A DNA stretch of 56,089 bases from Xanthobacteraceae bacterium (GCA_022841625.1 JALHRD010000033.1:1-56089); one strand, 5' to 3'. Numbered from the stretch's first letter, positions 35,046 to 43,194 are shown. Notes: a model not told the origin generated them from the sequence alone. Made by a program: numbers and translations.

Positions 35046-36239
35046 CTACCTCCCGGATGCGACGCCGCCGCGATTCCAGCCGCGCGCGCCTTCGCCATAA
35101 ATTTCGAAGCCAGTGTCGGTCACCGCAATGGTGTCCTCAAGCTTAATGAAGCCGCGCTTGGGATGCATCAGCGTGGTTTCCACCGAGACCACCATGCCGG
35201 TTTCGAGCGGCCGTGTCGCGTCATAGGCATCGTAGGGCACCGGACCGGTGGCGGTCAGTCGCGGCGCCTCATGGCTCACCAGCCCCATGCCATGCGCCAG
35301 AAAGTGCATGTGATTGTGCAGCTTCGATTTGGCCAGCAGCGCCTCGGCGGCGGCATAGATTTCACCGCCCATCACGCCGGCCTTCGCCGGCTTCATCGAG
35401 GCGCGCTGGATCGCCTCAATCTCGGCCAGCATATCGACCAGCTCCGCATCGGGCTCGCCCAGGATCGCCATGCGCGCGAGATCGCCGATATAGCCATGAT
35501 AGTTTCCGCCGGAATCGAGCGAGAGCACATCGCCAGCCTCCCAGCGCTGCTCGGACGGCGCGCGGTTGTGGCTCGCGCCGGCGGCGATCAGGCAATATTC
35601 GAAGGTCAGGCCGCGGTTGGTTTCCTCGACCTTGAGCGCATCTGCCAGTTCCTGCTTGGTGGCGCCGGCCTGGTGGCTGGCGATCACCGCCTGCATCGAA
35701 TCGATCACCCGTTCGGAAGCGATCCGCACCATTTCCAATTCGGCCGGCGATTTGCGCGCCCGCAGCCGCTCCAGCACAAACAGCGCGTCGACGATCTCGA
35801 CTTCGGGCATGGCGCCGCGCAAGGCCGCCGCCGAATCCATCGGCAGGAACGCCATCTCGACCGCGATCCGCCGCGCCGGCCCGATCTTCTTGAGATGATC
35901 GACCGCCTTCTTGATCACATCGATCGAGCCCGACGCGGTGCAATTGCCTTCCGGCGTCCAGAACGATTTCACCTCGCGCTGGTGGTTTTCCAACCGATGG
36001 CCGAAAAACGCCGCCTTGTCGGGCGCGCCCTTCGGGTAGATCATGATCGGCAGGTAACGGCTCAGCCCCATCGCATCCATATAGTCAAAGAAAAACGCGC
36101 GATGGCCGCCGAGCAGGTACTGCACATTGTGTTTCGAGCTTGCGAGCAGCGCATCGATCCCGGCCTCCTCCATGAGGCGGTCGAGGCGCGCGGCGTCGAA
36201 CGGGATTGTCGATGCCGCCGGCTTGACAGTGGTGAGCAT
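35046..36239 (-). CDS. M24 metallopeptidase (Xaa-Pro peptidase/creatinase family)
   Basis: The 397-residue protein has a full set of M24 metal ligands: Asp242 and Asp253 in LDSGGNYHGYIGD, His316 in AHGMGL, Glu354 in VSVETTL and Glu368 in KLEDTI. This implies a dinuclear metal hydrolase acting on peptide or amide bonds. The N-terminal domain is RLMEEAGIDALLASSKHNVQ. The ATG at 36239 leaves normal length; the frame upstream runs into the divergent promoter region. It is the first gene of the minus-strand cluster, and contrasts with the two metal-ligand-free M24 proteins at its far end. Confidence 0.92.
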   Translation of the reverse strand: MLTTVKPAASTIPFDAARLDRLMEEAGIDALLASSKHNVQYLLGGHRAFFFDYMDAMGLSRYLPIMIYPKGAPDKAAFFGHRLENHQREVKSFWTPEGNCTASGSIDVIKKAVDHLKKIGPARRIAVEMAFLPMDSAAALRGAMPEVEIVDALFVLERLRARKSPAELEMVRIASERVIDSMQAVIASHQAGATKQELADALKVEETNRGLTFEYCLIAAGASHNRAPSEQRWEAGDVLSLDSGGNYHGYIGDLARMAILGEPDAELVDMLAEIEAIQRASMKPAKAGVMGGEIYAAAEALLAKSKLHNHMHFLAHGMGLVSHEAPRLTATGPVPYDAYDATRPLETGMVVSVETTLMHPKRGFIKLEDTIAVTDTGFEIYGEGARGWNRGGVASGR

Positions 36240-36427
36240 GACCAAGGCTCCTGCTGGTTGTCGCGGCGACGCGCGCCGCATTCTTTGACGATAGTGGGCT
36301 GGCAACAATGGTGGGCCGGGCGCGCGGCCAAAACAAGCCCCGCCGACGCCACCCCGGAATGCCGGCCTTACTTGACGCTTGCGCGCGCGGTTGGCAACGT
36401 CATCCGCGCATCCACGGAGCAACGAAC

Positions 36428-37486
36428 ATGCGCGCCGTTCGAACCGGCATGAACCCTGTCGCACTGGCCCTGCTCGGGCTGCTGGCGGCCGCGCCGACGC
36501 CGGCCGCAAGCCAGGCCGATTTCTACAAGGGCAAGACCCTCGAACTGATCATCTCAACCGGTGCCGGCGGCGGGCTTGACGCCAATGGCCGCATCGTCGC
36601 GCGCCACCTCGGCAATCATATCCCGGGAAATCCGACCGTGGTGGCCAAGAACATGCCCGGCGCCGGCCACATCCGCGCGGCCAATTATGTGTTCAGCCAA
36701 GCGCCCAAGGACGGCACCACCATCGGCACTTTCATCCCGATTTTCGTAATGGCGCAGGTGCTCGAACGCAGCAAGAGCATCCAGTTCAATCCGGCGCATT
36801 TTCAATGGCTGGTGTCGACGTCCTCCAGCAATTCGACGGTCTATACCTGGCACACCACCGGCGTGAAGACGCTGGAAGACGCGATGCAAAAGCAAGTGCT
36901 GATGGGCGGCACCGGCGTCGGCTCCTATAATGTGATCTACCCGACCGTCTTGAACAGCGTCGTCGGCACCCAGTTCCGGCTGGTGACCGGCTATGCCAGC
37001 ACCAGCGAGATTGCGATCGCGCTGGAGCGCGGCGAAGTGGAGGGCCGCGCCGGCAATAATTTCAACAGCCTGACTTCCGAACATGCCGACTGGCTCAAGG
37101 CCGGCAAGATCAACCTTCTGGCCCAGGTCGGCTTGGAGCGCGACGCTGAGTTTCCGCAGGTTCCGCTGATCACCGATTTCGCCAAGACCGACGACGCGCG
37201 CCAGATCTTGCGTTTTTTCTCGACCGACATCGTGATCGGCCGCCCGTTTGTCACCTCGCCGGGCGTGCCGGCCGAGCGGGTCGCCATGCTGCGCAAGGCT
37301 TTCGACAGCCTGCTCCAGGATCCCGCGTTCCGCGACGACTGCAAGAAGGCTGGTATCGATATCACGCCGGTCAGCGGCACGGCGATCCAGCAGATCGTGA
37401 CCGATTTCATCAACACGCCGGCCGATATCGTGGTGAAGGCGAAAGCCGCGATGGAACCCCGCAACACCACCGAACGCAAAAAATGA
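36428..37486 (+). CDS. TctC-family (BugT-like) substrate-binding protein, second copy
   Basis: The 352-residue periplasmic protein has a signal peptide (MNPVALALLGLLAAAPTPAA after MRAVRTG) and the Bug/TctC body: YKGKTLELIISTGAGGGLDANG, NPTVVAKNMPGAGHIRAANYV and MGGTGVGSYNVIYPTVLNSV. It is related to, but not a duplicate of, the copy at 34007-35035. ATG 36428 has GGAG about 8 nt upstream. It is transcribed away from the minus-strand cluster and starts 189 bp beyond the start of the M24 gene, so the two sets share a divergent promoter region. No TctAB genes are present. Confidence 0.88.
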   Translation: MRAVRTGMNPVALALLGLLAAAPTPAASQADFYKGKTLELIISTGAGGGLDANGRIVARHLGNHIPGNPTVVAKNMPGAGHIRAANYVFSQAPKDGTTIGTFIPIFVMAQVLERSKSIQFNPAHFQWLVSTSSSNSTVYTWHTTGVKTLEDAMQKQVLMGGTGVGSYNVIYPTVLNSVVGTQFRLVTGYASTSEIAIALERGEVEGRAGNNFNSLTSEHADWLKAGKINLLAQVGLERDAEFPQVPLITDFAKTDDARQILRFFSTDIVIGRPFVTSPGVPAERVAMLRKAFDSLLQDPAFRDDCKKAGIDITPVSGTAIQQIVTDFINTPADIVVKAKAAMEPRNTTERKK

Positions 37487-37591
37487 CCATCGGAAACCTG
37501 CGCGCTCGTTACTGTGTCCGTTCCCTTCGCGAGAGTGGGCACGCGATGCGAGAACCGTTTTTGTTCATGTAGCAAGTACAAGTTTGAGCCA

Positions 37592-38581
37592 ATGAAAAAA
37601 CTGCACCTGACGATTGCGACCCAGGATTACGACCATTTCCGCGATTTCCGCACCGGCGACATCCGCGCCGAGGGCATCGAGCACACCTGGCTGATGCCGG
37701 AACTGCACGAGATTTTCGCGCGCTTTACCGCCAACCGCGAATGGGACGTGAGCGAACTCTCGTTTGCGAAATTCGCCGCCCAGGTGACGCGCAAGAACCC
37801 CGACATTCTGGCGCTGCCGGTGGTCTGCTCGCGGCATTTCCGGTTCTCGGCGTTCTTCGTCAACAAGAACAGCAAGATCAAAAGCGCGAAGGACCTCAAG
37901 GGCAAGAAAATCGGCTCGCCGGAATGGGCGCACACCGCCGCGGTCTATATGCGCGGCTGGCTCGGCGACGAATGCGGCGTCAAACTCAAAGATGTCCACT
38001 GGTACCAAGCTGGCCTCAACCAGGCCGGCCGCGCCGAGAAGGTCGAGCTGTCGATCCCGAAAGGCGTAAAGCTGACCCGCGTCGAGGATAAGTCGCTGTC
38101 CGACATGCTGGCCAAGGGCGAGATCGACTGCGCCTTGGTGGCACGGCCGCCTGACTGTTTCCTGCGCGGCCATCCCGACGTGGTGCGGCTATTTCCGAAC
38201 TATCTCGAAATGGAAGAGCAGTATTACGCGCGCAGCAAGGTCTGGCCGATCATGCATGTGATTGCGATTAAGAAATCGATCCTCGACCGCGACCCCTGGG
38301 TTGCCGGCAGCCTTTACAATGCCTTTACGGAATCCAAAGAGCGCAGCATCGGCCGCCTCGCCGACGTGACCGTATCGCGCTACCCGCTGCCATGGTTGAC
38401 GACCTATGCCCGGCGGATGCGCGATCAGTTCGGCGGCGATCCGTTTCCTTACGGGATCGAGGAAAACCGACCGACGCTGGAGCAATTCATGCGCTACACC
38501 TTCGAACAGGGCATCGCGCATCGCCACGCCAAGGTCGACGACATTTTCCCGAAGGGCATGATGGTCGAGCATCTGACCTAA
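37592..38581 (+). CDS. 4,5-dihydroxyphthalate decarboxylase-like protein
   Basis: The 329-residue protein begins MKKLHLTIATQDYDHFRDFR and resembles 4,5-dihydroxyphthalate decarboxylase (Pht5/OphD-like) and its relatives, which share the fold of periplasmic binding proteins. It has no signal peptide. Core strings: GIEHTWLMPELHEIFARFT, KIGSPEWAHTAAVYMRGWL, DCALVARPPDCFLRGHPDVVRLFP and YPLPWLTTYARRM. The start at 37592 is used because the extension to 37514 lacks family similarity. It probably belongs functionally with the TctC gene 105 nt upstream. The family contains many members of unproved activity, so decarboxylation is tentative. Confidence 0.8.
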   Translation: MKKLHLTIATQDYDHFRDFRTGDIRAEGIEHTWLMPELHEIFARFTANREWDVSELSFAKFAAQVTRKNPDILALPVVCSRHFRFSAFFVNKNSKIKSAKDLKGKKIGSPEWAHTAAVYMRGWLGDECGVKLKDVHWYQAGLNQAGRAEKVELSIPKGVKLTRVEDKSLSDMLAKGEIDCALVARPPDCFLRGHPDVVRLFPNYLEMEEQYYARSKVWPIMHVIAIKKSILDRDPWVAGSLYNAFTESKERSIGRLADVTVSRYPLPWLTTYARRMRDQFGGDPFPYGIEENRPTLEQFMRYTFEQGIAHRHAKVDDIFPKGMMVEHLT

Positions 38582-38718
38582 AGTGCGCGGGCGCGGCGCT
38601 ATGCGCGGTGCCGATTCGTTTACCTGAACGCCAATTCGGAGCCGCGGATTAAGACTCGGGAAAACCGATTGGCGCAAAACTCTGCGCACGAACAACGCGG
38701 CATTCGGGGATGCGAGCA

Positions 38719-39159
38719 ATGACCGACAACACCAAATTTCAGGAATTCGTCACCAATCGCATCGCCCGCAGCCAGATCACTTTTGGCGATATTCGCCGGC
38801 TTCAGCGGGACTATCTTCCGGACGGGGTTACGACCACCGCCGAAGCGGAAATGCTGATCCGCCTCGATGGCGCGGTCGAGCGCGCAGACCGGGCCTGGGC
38901 CGATTGGCTCGCCGCCGCCATTGTGGATTTCCTAACCAGCGGTGAGCAGCCCGAGGACGGCCGCGAGCCCCGTGAATGGCTAAAGCGCCTGTTGGCCGAG
39001 CTTGGCGCCTCCACCAAAGCGACGCGGAAGATCGCGCGCGAACTTCGCGCCGAGCGCGCCAGGCAGCCGATTGCTTTCCTGGCGATTGACGATAGCGCGG
39101 TCGCCATGTTCCCGACCGTGATCGAGCCGGCCACGAACCAGCTTGAGATGGCGGCGTAG
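38719..39159 (+). CDS. Hypothetical protein, conserved-looking
   Basis: The 146-residue protein starts MTDNTKFQEFVTNRIARSQI and has no signal peptide or membrane helix. The middle (EAEMLIRLDGAVERADRAWADWLAAAIVDFL) looks helical, and the second half is basic. I do not recognise a domain. A start at 38710 (MRAMTD) is possible, but the GGGG stretch fits 38719 better. The gene lies between the DHP-decarboxylase-like gene and tRNA-Val, and its codon usage agrees with its neighbours, so I count it as real. Confidence 0.7.
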   Translation: MTDNTKFQEFVTNRIARSQITFGDIRRLQRDYLPDGVTTTAEAEMLIRLDGAVERADRAWADWLAAAIVDFLTSGEQPEDGREPREWLKRLLAELGASTKATRKIARELRAERARQPIAFLAIDDSAVAMFPTVIEPATNQLEMAA

Positions 39160-39221
39160 GTTCGGCGAACCGACGCCCACGACCTCATTCGCAAAACGCG
39201 ACTTGAGCTTATCGATAGAAA

Positions 39222-39296
39222 TGGTGGGCGCGACAGGGATCGAACCTGTGACCCCTACCATGTCAAGGTAGTGCTCTTCCGCTGAGCTACGCGCCC
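39222..39296 (-). tRNA. tRNA-Val (anticodon GAC)
   Basis: On the minus strand the 75-nt molecule folds as a cloverleaf. The acceptor stem GGGCGCG pairs with CGCGCCC, followed by discriminator A and an encoded CCA. The anticodon stem CTACC/GGTAG encloses TTGACAT with anticodon GAC, decoding GUC (and GUU). The T arm GGTTCGATCC is standard. No integrase or duplicated 3' end is seen nearby. Confidence 0.97.
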
Positions 39297-39379
39297 TTGT
39301 GGTGCATCGTCTTATCGGCTCCCCCGGAGCGAGGCAAGCCGCCGGGTCGGGGCCGAGAGGGGTCCCCTTTAGAGCGTGA

Positions 39380-39418
39380 TCCGGCCGGAATAACGGTTCC
39401 CGCTTTTCGGAAACGGGC
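39380..39418. repeat. Partial copy of the palindromic repeat
   Basis: CGGTTCCCGCTTTTCGG within this stretch matches the loop and inner arm of the repeat at 21059-21105. The palindrome is less complete here. It lies between tRNA-Val and cpdR. Confidence 0.5.
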
Positions 39419-39420
39419 TC

Positions 39421-39792
39421 TCAGGCCGCCAGCATTTTCTGCACTTCGTTGACCAAATCACGCAGATGGACCGGCTTCGACAGAACCTTGGCGTTCTTGG
39501 GCGCCGCTGAATCTGGGTTGAGCGCGACCGCCGCAAAGCCGGTGATGAACATGATCTTAATGTCGGGATCGAGCTCGGAGGCGCGGCGTGCGAGTTCGAT
39601 GCCGTCCATTTCAGGCATCACGATATCGGTGAGCAGGAGGTGGAACGGCTCCTCGCGAAGCCGCTCATAGGCCGCGAGCCCATTGTCGTAAGAAATCACC
39701 TCATAGCCGGCATTCTGCAGCGCCTTGACCAGAAAGCGGCGCATGTCGGTATCGTCTTCCGCCAGAAGAATCTTCGACATCTCTTTACTCAT
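39421..39792 (-). CDS. cpdR: Single-domain response regulator CpdR
   Basis: The 123-residue protein is a bare receiver domain. It starts MSKEMSKILLAEDDTDMRRF; LLTDIVMPEMDGIELARR contains the acceptor Asp (residue 56 here, 51 if translation starts at the second Met, 39777). In Caulobacter, CpdR is an adaptor controlled by the CckA-ChpT phosphorelay and directs ClpXP degradation of cell-cycle proteins. KVLSKPVHLRDL is the switch lysine region. The start choice is uncertain. Divergent neighbour hutG-like gene begins 170 nt away, a common arrangement in Rhizobiales. Confidence 0.92.
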   Translation of the reverse strand: MSKEMSKILLAEDDTDMRRFLVKALQNAGYEVISYDNGLAAYERLREEPFHLLLTDIVMPEMDGIELARRASELDPDIKIMFITGFAAVALNPDSAAPKNAKVLSKPVHLRDLVNEVQKMLAA

Positions 39793-39962
39793 TGCAGCCG
39801 GCGTCCCTTGATTGTCCCGAACCCATAAGCCGGATACGGGGTAAATATCGGGTGAACCCGACAATATATTGGCAGTGGCCCCACGGCCATGGACATTCGC
39901 TGGGTTCGCGGCATAGTGGTGCGGCTTGAACGGGCGCTCCGCCATCGAGGCAAACGTTATCC

Positions 39963-40850
39963 ATGCGCGTTAGCCAGGACGAACTGGATCCACCATTCGA
40001 AATCCTTGAGCCGGACGCATGCTGCGGCCCGGTTGTCTTCAACTCCCCCCATAGCGGCTGTGTCTACCCCCGCGAATTCCTGGCGGCCTCCCGGCTCGAC
40101 GTGGCAACGCTGCGCCGCTCCGAGGATTCCTTTGTCGACGAGCTGCTATTTGGCGTGCTGCGCCGCGGCCATCCACTGATGCGGGCGCACTTTCCGCGCT
40201 GTTATGTCGACGTCAATCGCGAGCCCTATGAGCTCGATCCCCGGATGTTCGAGGGCCGCCTGCCCTCTTTCGCCAATACCCGCTCGATGCGGGTCGCCGG
40301 CGGGCTGGGCACCATCGCCCGGGTGGTCGGCGATGCCCAGGAGATTTATGGCCAGCGCATTCCGATCGACGACGCAATCCGCCGGATTGAAAGCCTTTAT
40401 AAGCCTTATCATCGCGCCCTGCGCCGATTGTTCACCCGCATCCATCGCGATTTCGGTGCTGCGGTCTTGGTCGACTGCCACTCCATGCCGTCGACCGCCG
40501 GCGCCCGGGACGACCACCCGCGCGCCGACGTGGTCTTGGGCGACCGCTACGGCACCAGTTGCGTGCCGGCGGTGGCCGAGACAATCGAAACGACATTCCG
40601 CCAATTGGGCTACGTTGTCAGCCGTAATAAGCCTTATGCCGGAGGCTTTATTACCGAGCACTACGGCAATCCGACCGCCGGCCTGCACGCCATCCAGCTT
40701 GAATTTAACCGCGCGCTGTATATGGACGAGCGGCGCTTTGAACGCACTGGAGCGTTTGTAACCCTCGCGGCGGACTTGGAAACATTAGCGGCGCGGTTGG
40801 CCAGTATCCCGGTGCAAGAACTGCGGCCCTACCGGGCAGCAGCGGAGTAA
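39963..40850 (+). CDS. hutG: N-formylglutamate amidohydrolase
   Basis: The 295-residue protein belongs to the N-formylglutamate amidohydrolase family, which releases formate from N-formyl-L-glutamate in the last step of histidine breakdown. Motifs: VVFNSPHSGCVYP with a metal-binding His, YVDVNREPYELDPRMF, and AAVLVDCHSMPS with the conserved DCH. The C-terminal HYGNPTAGLHAIQLEFNRALYMDE is also conserved. No other hut genes are present, and members near cpdR may have other deformylation roles. It is divergent from cpdR. Confidence 0.9.
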   Translation: MRVSQDELDPPFEILEPDACCGPVVFNSPHSGCVYPREFLAASRLDVATLRRSEDSFVDELLFGVLRRGHPLMRAHFPRCYVDVNREPYELDPRMFEGRLPSFANTRSMRVAGGLGTIARVVGDAQEIYGQRIPIDDAIRRIESLYKPYHRALRRLFTRIHRDFGAAVLVDCHSMPSTAGARDDHPRADVVLGDRYGTSCVPAVAETIETTFRQLGYVVSRNKPYAGGFITEHYGNPTAGLHAIQLEFNRALYMDERRFERTGAFVTLAADLETLAARLASIPVQELRPYRAAAE

Positions 40851-40877
40851 TTGGAAAGCGTCAGTACTGGTGATCAT

Positions 40878-40966
40878 AAAAAAGGGGCCGCGGCGAACCG
40901 CGGCCCAAGTCTAGGGAGGAAACGCCCAAGGAGGGCAGCGATATCGCAAAGCGATACCGCGCTGCA
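40878..40966 (-). ncRNA. MmgR/alpha-r8-like small RNA, copy 1
   Basis: On the minus strand this ~89-nt RNA would start near 40966 with a stem (GCAGCG...CGCTGC). A single-stranded core containing CCTCCTT and TTTCCTCCCT follows. It ends in the hairpin GGGCCGCGG/CCGCGGCCC and a six-T run at 40883-40878. The TTTCCTCCCT block is the hallmark of the alphaproteobacterial MmgR/alpha-r8 (suhB, RF00519) family, which could pair with ribosome-binding sites. A -35/-10-like pair (TTGCGC and TATTAT) precedes the start. A second copy lies just upstream on the same strand. Confidence 0.85.
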
Positions 40967-41047
40967 ATATAATACATTGCATCGCACAAAGCGCAAGTGC
41001 CGATTAACGCTTTCGGCAAGGGGCATACAAGCAATTGTAATATAAAG

Positions 41048-41136
41048 AAAAAAGGCCGCCTGCTTGCGCAAGGCGGCCCAAGTCTAGGGAGGAAACGCCC
41101 AAGGAGGGCGTAGCAGCAACGCAGAGCGCTGCCGCA
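41048..41136 (-). ncRNA. MmgR/alpha-r8-like small RNA, copy 2
   Basis: This is a second sRNA of the same layout: 5' stem (GCAGCGC...GCTGC), an identical 37-nt core (plus-strand 41073-41109 equals 40900-40936), and terminator hairpin GGCCGCCT/AGGCGGCC ending in T residues at 41053-41048. The 5' stem and terminator differ from copy 1 while keeping the pairing, which argues for selection on structure. Both copies sit beside an inositol-monophosphatase-family gene. The copies start 171 nt apart, so each probably has its own promoter. Confidence 0.85.
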
Positions 41137-41358
41137 TTGCGATGATGTGGTATCTCCGAGCGGAAAAAGCAAGCGATGCTGACCTAACTTGCTATGCAGA
41201 AACACGAATATGGTACGCTCTGTGTTTCATAGGCCACAGTTCGGATTGGACGATAGCCAGAGGGATAATCGTTTGAGATCAAATACTTGTAGTCACCGAA
41301 CATGCCAAATCTCACCCCGTGCTCCGAACGGTGGCGGCGAAGCGCCGCAGCGCCGGCT

Positions 41359-42153
41359 ATGACTGCGATCGATTTCGCAACCTTTGTGGACGAACTGGCC
41401 TCGGTTTCCAGCGAGACCATCCTGCCGTTTTTTCGGACCTCGCTCAGCATCACCGATAAGGGCAAGGACCGCTTCGACCCCGTCACCGTGGCCGACCGCT
41501 CCGCCGAGACGGCCATGCGCACAATGATCCGCCGCTCCTTCCCGGCCCACGGCATTGTCGGCGAGGAGTACGGACCCGACCGCGCAGACGCCGAATATGT
41601 TTGGGTGCTCGACCCAATCGACGGCACCAAGTCATTCATCGCGGGAATGCCGGCCTGGGGTACGCTGATCGCACTGACGCGGTTCGGCGAACCGGTGTTC
41701 GGCCTGATGAACCAACCCTTCATCGGTGAACGCTTCAGCGGCGACGGTCTCGCGGCGCGCTATCGAGGGCCGGCCGGCGAACGCGATTTGCATGTGCGCG
41801 CCTGCGCCACGCTCGCCGAAGCGGTCTTGTTCACCACCAGCCCGCTCTTGATGAACGACGCCGACCGCGCGTGCTTTCGCAAGGTCGAGGAAGCGGTCCT
41901 GCTCTCGCGTTATGGCGGCGATTGCTACGCCTATTGCATGCTGGCCGCGGGCCATATCGATCTGGTGATCGAAACCGAGCTCAAGCCTTACGACATTATC
42001 CCGCTGGTTCCGATCATCGTCGGTGCCGGCGGCATCGTGACGACCTGGGAAAATGAATCGCCGGTGGCGGGCGGACGCATCGTCGCGGCCGGCGACAAAC
42101 GCGTGCACGCCGCCGCTTTGGAGTTGCTGAGGAAAGCGAATAGCGAATTGTGA
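41359..42153 (+). CDS. hisN: Histidinol-phosphatase, inositol-monophosphatase family
   Basis: The 264-residue phosphatase has the metal-binding motifs of the IMPase superfamily: HGIVGEEYG, VWVLDPIDGTKSFI and, near the C-terminus, ELKPYDIIPLVPIIVGAGG, the variant of WDxxAxxxIxxEAGG typical of HisN-like members. It dephosphorylates histidinol phosphate in histidine synthesis; other sugar or inositol phosphates are possible. Start 41359 (MTAIDFATF) fits the family better than 41302; no strong RBS is seen at either. The last codons (AAGCGAATAGCGAATTGTGA) are part of a repeat that continues beyond the stop. Confidence 0.85.
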   Translation: MTAIDFATFVDELASVSSETILPFFRTSLSITDKGKDRFDPVTVADRSAETAMRTMIRRSFPAHGIVGEEYGPDRADAEYVWVLDPIDGTKSFIAGMPAWGTLIALTRFGEPVFGLMNQPFIGERFSGDGLAARYRGPAGERDLHVRACATLAEAVLFTTSPLLMNDADRACFRKVEEAVLLSRYGGDCYAYCMLAAGHIDLVIETELKPYDIIPLVPIIVGAGGIVTTWENESPVAGGRIVAAGDKRVHAAALELLRKANSEL

Positions 42154-42250
42154 GTAGCGAATAGTCACCGAAAGGGGCTTGGCGACTGCCCCTCCTTTCC
42201 TATTCGCTATTCGCTATTCGCTATTCGCTATTCGCTATTCGCTATTCGCT
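42135..42250. repeat. TATTCGC tandem repeat with inverted copies
   Basis: Seven perfect head-to-tail copies of TATTCGC occupy 42201-42249 and end at the stop codon of the next (minus-strand) gene. Inverted copies (GCGAATA units) lie at 42136-42163 and overlap the last codons of hisN, so the RNA could fold into a long hairpin between the convergent genes. GGGGC and GCCCC flank the middle. The array is short and perfect, hence likely to vary in copy number. Confidence 0.85.
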
Positions 42251-43194
42251 CAAAACGCGGCCGTGCCCGGCACAAAGGCGTCGAACGCAGCCAGCACTTG
42301 CCCGCGGTAGCGATCCTGTTCCATCAGCAATTCGTGCCGCGCACCCGGAACGATGAGATGCGAGCCCGCGCGCAGGCGGTATGCGAACTCATCGATCGCT
42401 TGGGTCGATACGACTTGGTCATGACCGGCGGCGATCACCAGCATTGGCTGGCGTATCTTGATGGCGTAGCTCGGCTCGGCCAGGAGGCTCATCATCCGGA
42501 ACACGGAATCGGCCCATGCTACCGTCGGCCAACCAAGCGCCAGCGACGGTTCCGCATCGAGCACCGCGACATTGCGCGCATAGCGCACCGGATCCGACGT
42601 CAGCAAATTGCCGATGAACGGCCGCTGCTGCATGACCGTAGCGTCGCCACCCGGCACATAGGCACCGCCAAGGCCGAGCAACCGCAAGGCCCGCACCGCG
42701 ATCTTAGTCGCCATTGACTTGCGAAGGCCCGGCAATCCAATCAGCGGCGCCAACAGCACCATGCGATCGAACCAGCGATGCCCTTGATGCGCGGCGCGCA
42801 GCAACACCGTGGCACCCATCGAATGGGCGAGGCCGAACACCGGCGGCGGACAGTCCGGCAGCACCACTTCCTGCATGAAAGTTGCAAGATCGATTTCGTA
42901 ATCGGAAAACCGACGCACATAGCCTTTGCGCGGATTACGCAATTGGCGTTGCGAGCCGCCCTGGCCGCGCCAATCGAGCGCCGCCACTGCGAAGCCGCGC
43001 GCGCGCAGGTCACGAACGGTTTCGAAATATTTTTCGATGAATTCGGCGCGACCGGGAAACAGACACACCGTGCCTTTTCGTCCCGACGGCGGCGCCCAGC
43101 GCGCAAAACGCAATGACACCCCGTCCGGCGTTTTCAGCATGCCGGTGACGACGTCCTCGGGTACCGGATTGGCGGGGATAGAAATAAGGTTCAT
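42250..43194 (-). CDS. pldB: Alpha/beta hydrolase, lysophospholipase-like
   Basis: The 314-residue protein has the alpha/beta-hydrolase fold of the lysophospholipase L2/monoglyceride lipase group. The nucleophile elbow is GLAHSMGATVLLR, with Ser at the centre. HG-equivalent oxyanion segment CLFPGRAEFIEKYFE, LDWRGQGGSQRQL and IAAGHDQVVSTQAID (Asp) with GARHELLMEQD (His) complete the expected triad. No signal peptide is evident. It is convergent with hisN; the 3' end touches the TATTCGC array. The physiological substrate is likely a lysophospholipid or monoacylglycerol, but this is by family only. Confidence 0.85.
   Translation of the reverse strand: MNLISIPANPVPEDVVTGMLKTPDGVSLRFARWAPPSGRKGTVCLFPGRAEFIEKYFETVRDLRARGFAVAALDWRGQGGSQRQLRNPRKGYVRRFSDYEIDLATFMQEVVLPDCPPPVFGLAHSMGATVLLRAAHQGHRWFDRMVLLAPLIGLPGLRKSMATKIAVRALRLLGLGGAYVPGGDATVMQQRPFIGNLLTSDPVRYARNVAVLDAEPSLALGWPTVAWADSVFRMMSLLAEPSYAIKIRQPMLVIAAGHDQVVSTQAIDEFAYRLRAGSHLIVPGARHELLMEQDRYRGQVLAAFDAFVPGTAAF

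Noticed and set aside
39222-39296. tRNA-Val as an integration site of a mobile element
   Set aside because: No integrase, no duplicated tRNA end and no change of gene content beside it. The accessory block ends before it with an ordinary-looking gene between.
42201-42250. CRISPR array
   Set aside because: The repeat unit is only 7 bases with no spacers, and there are no cas genes in the window.
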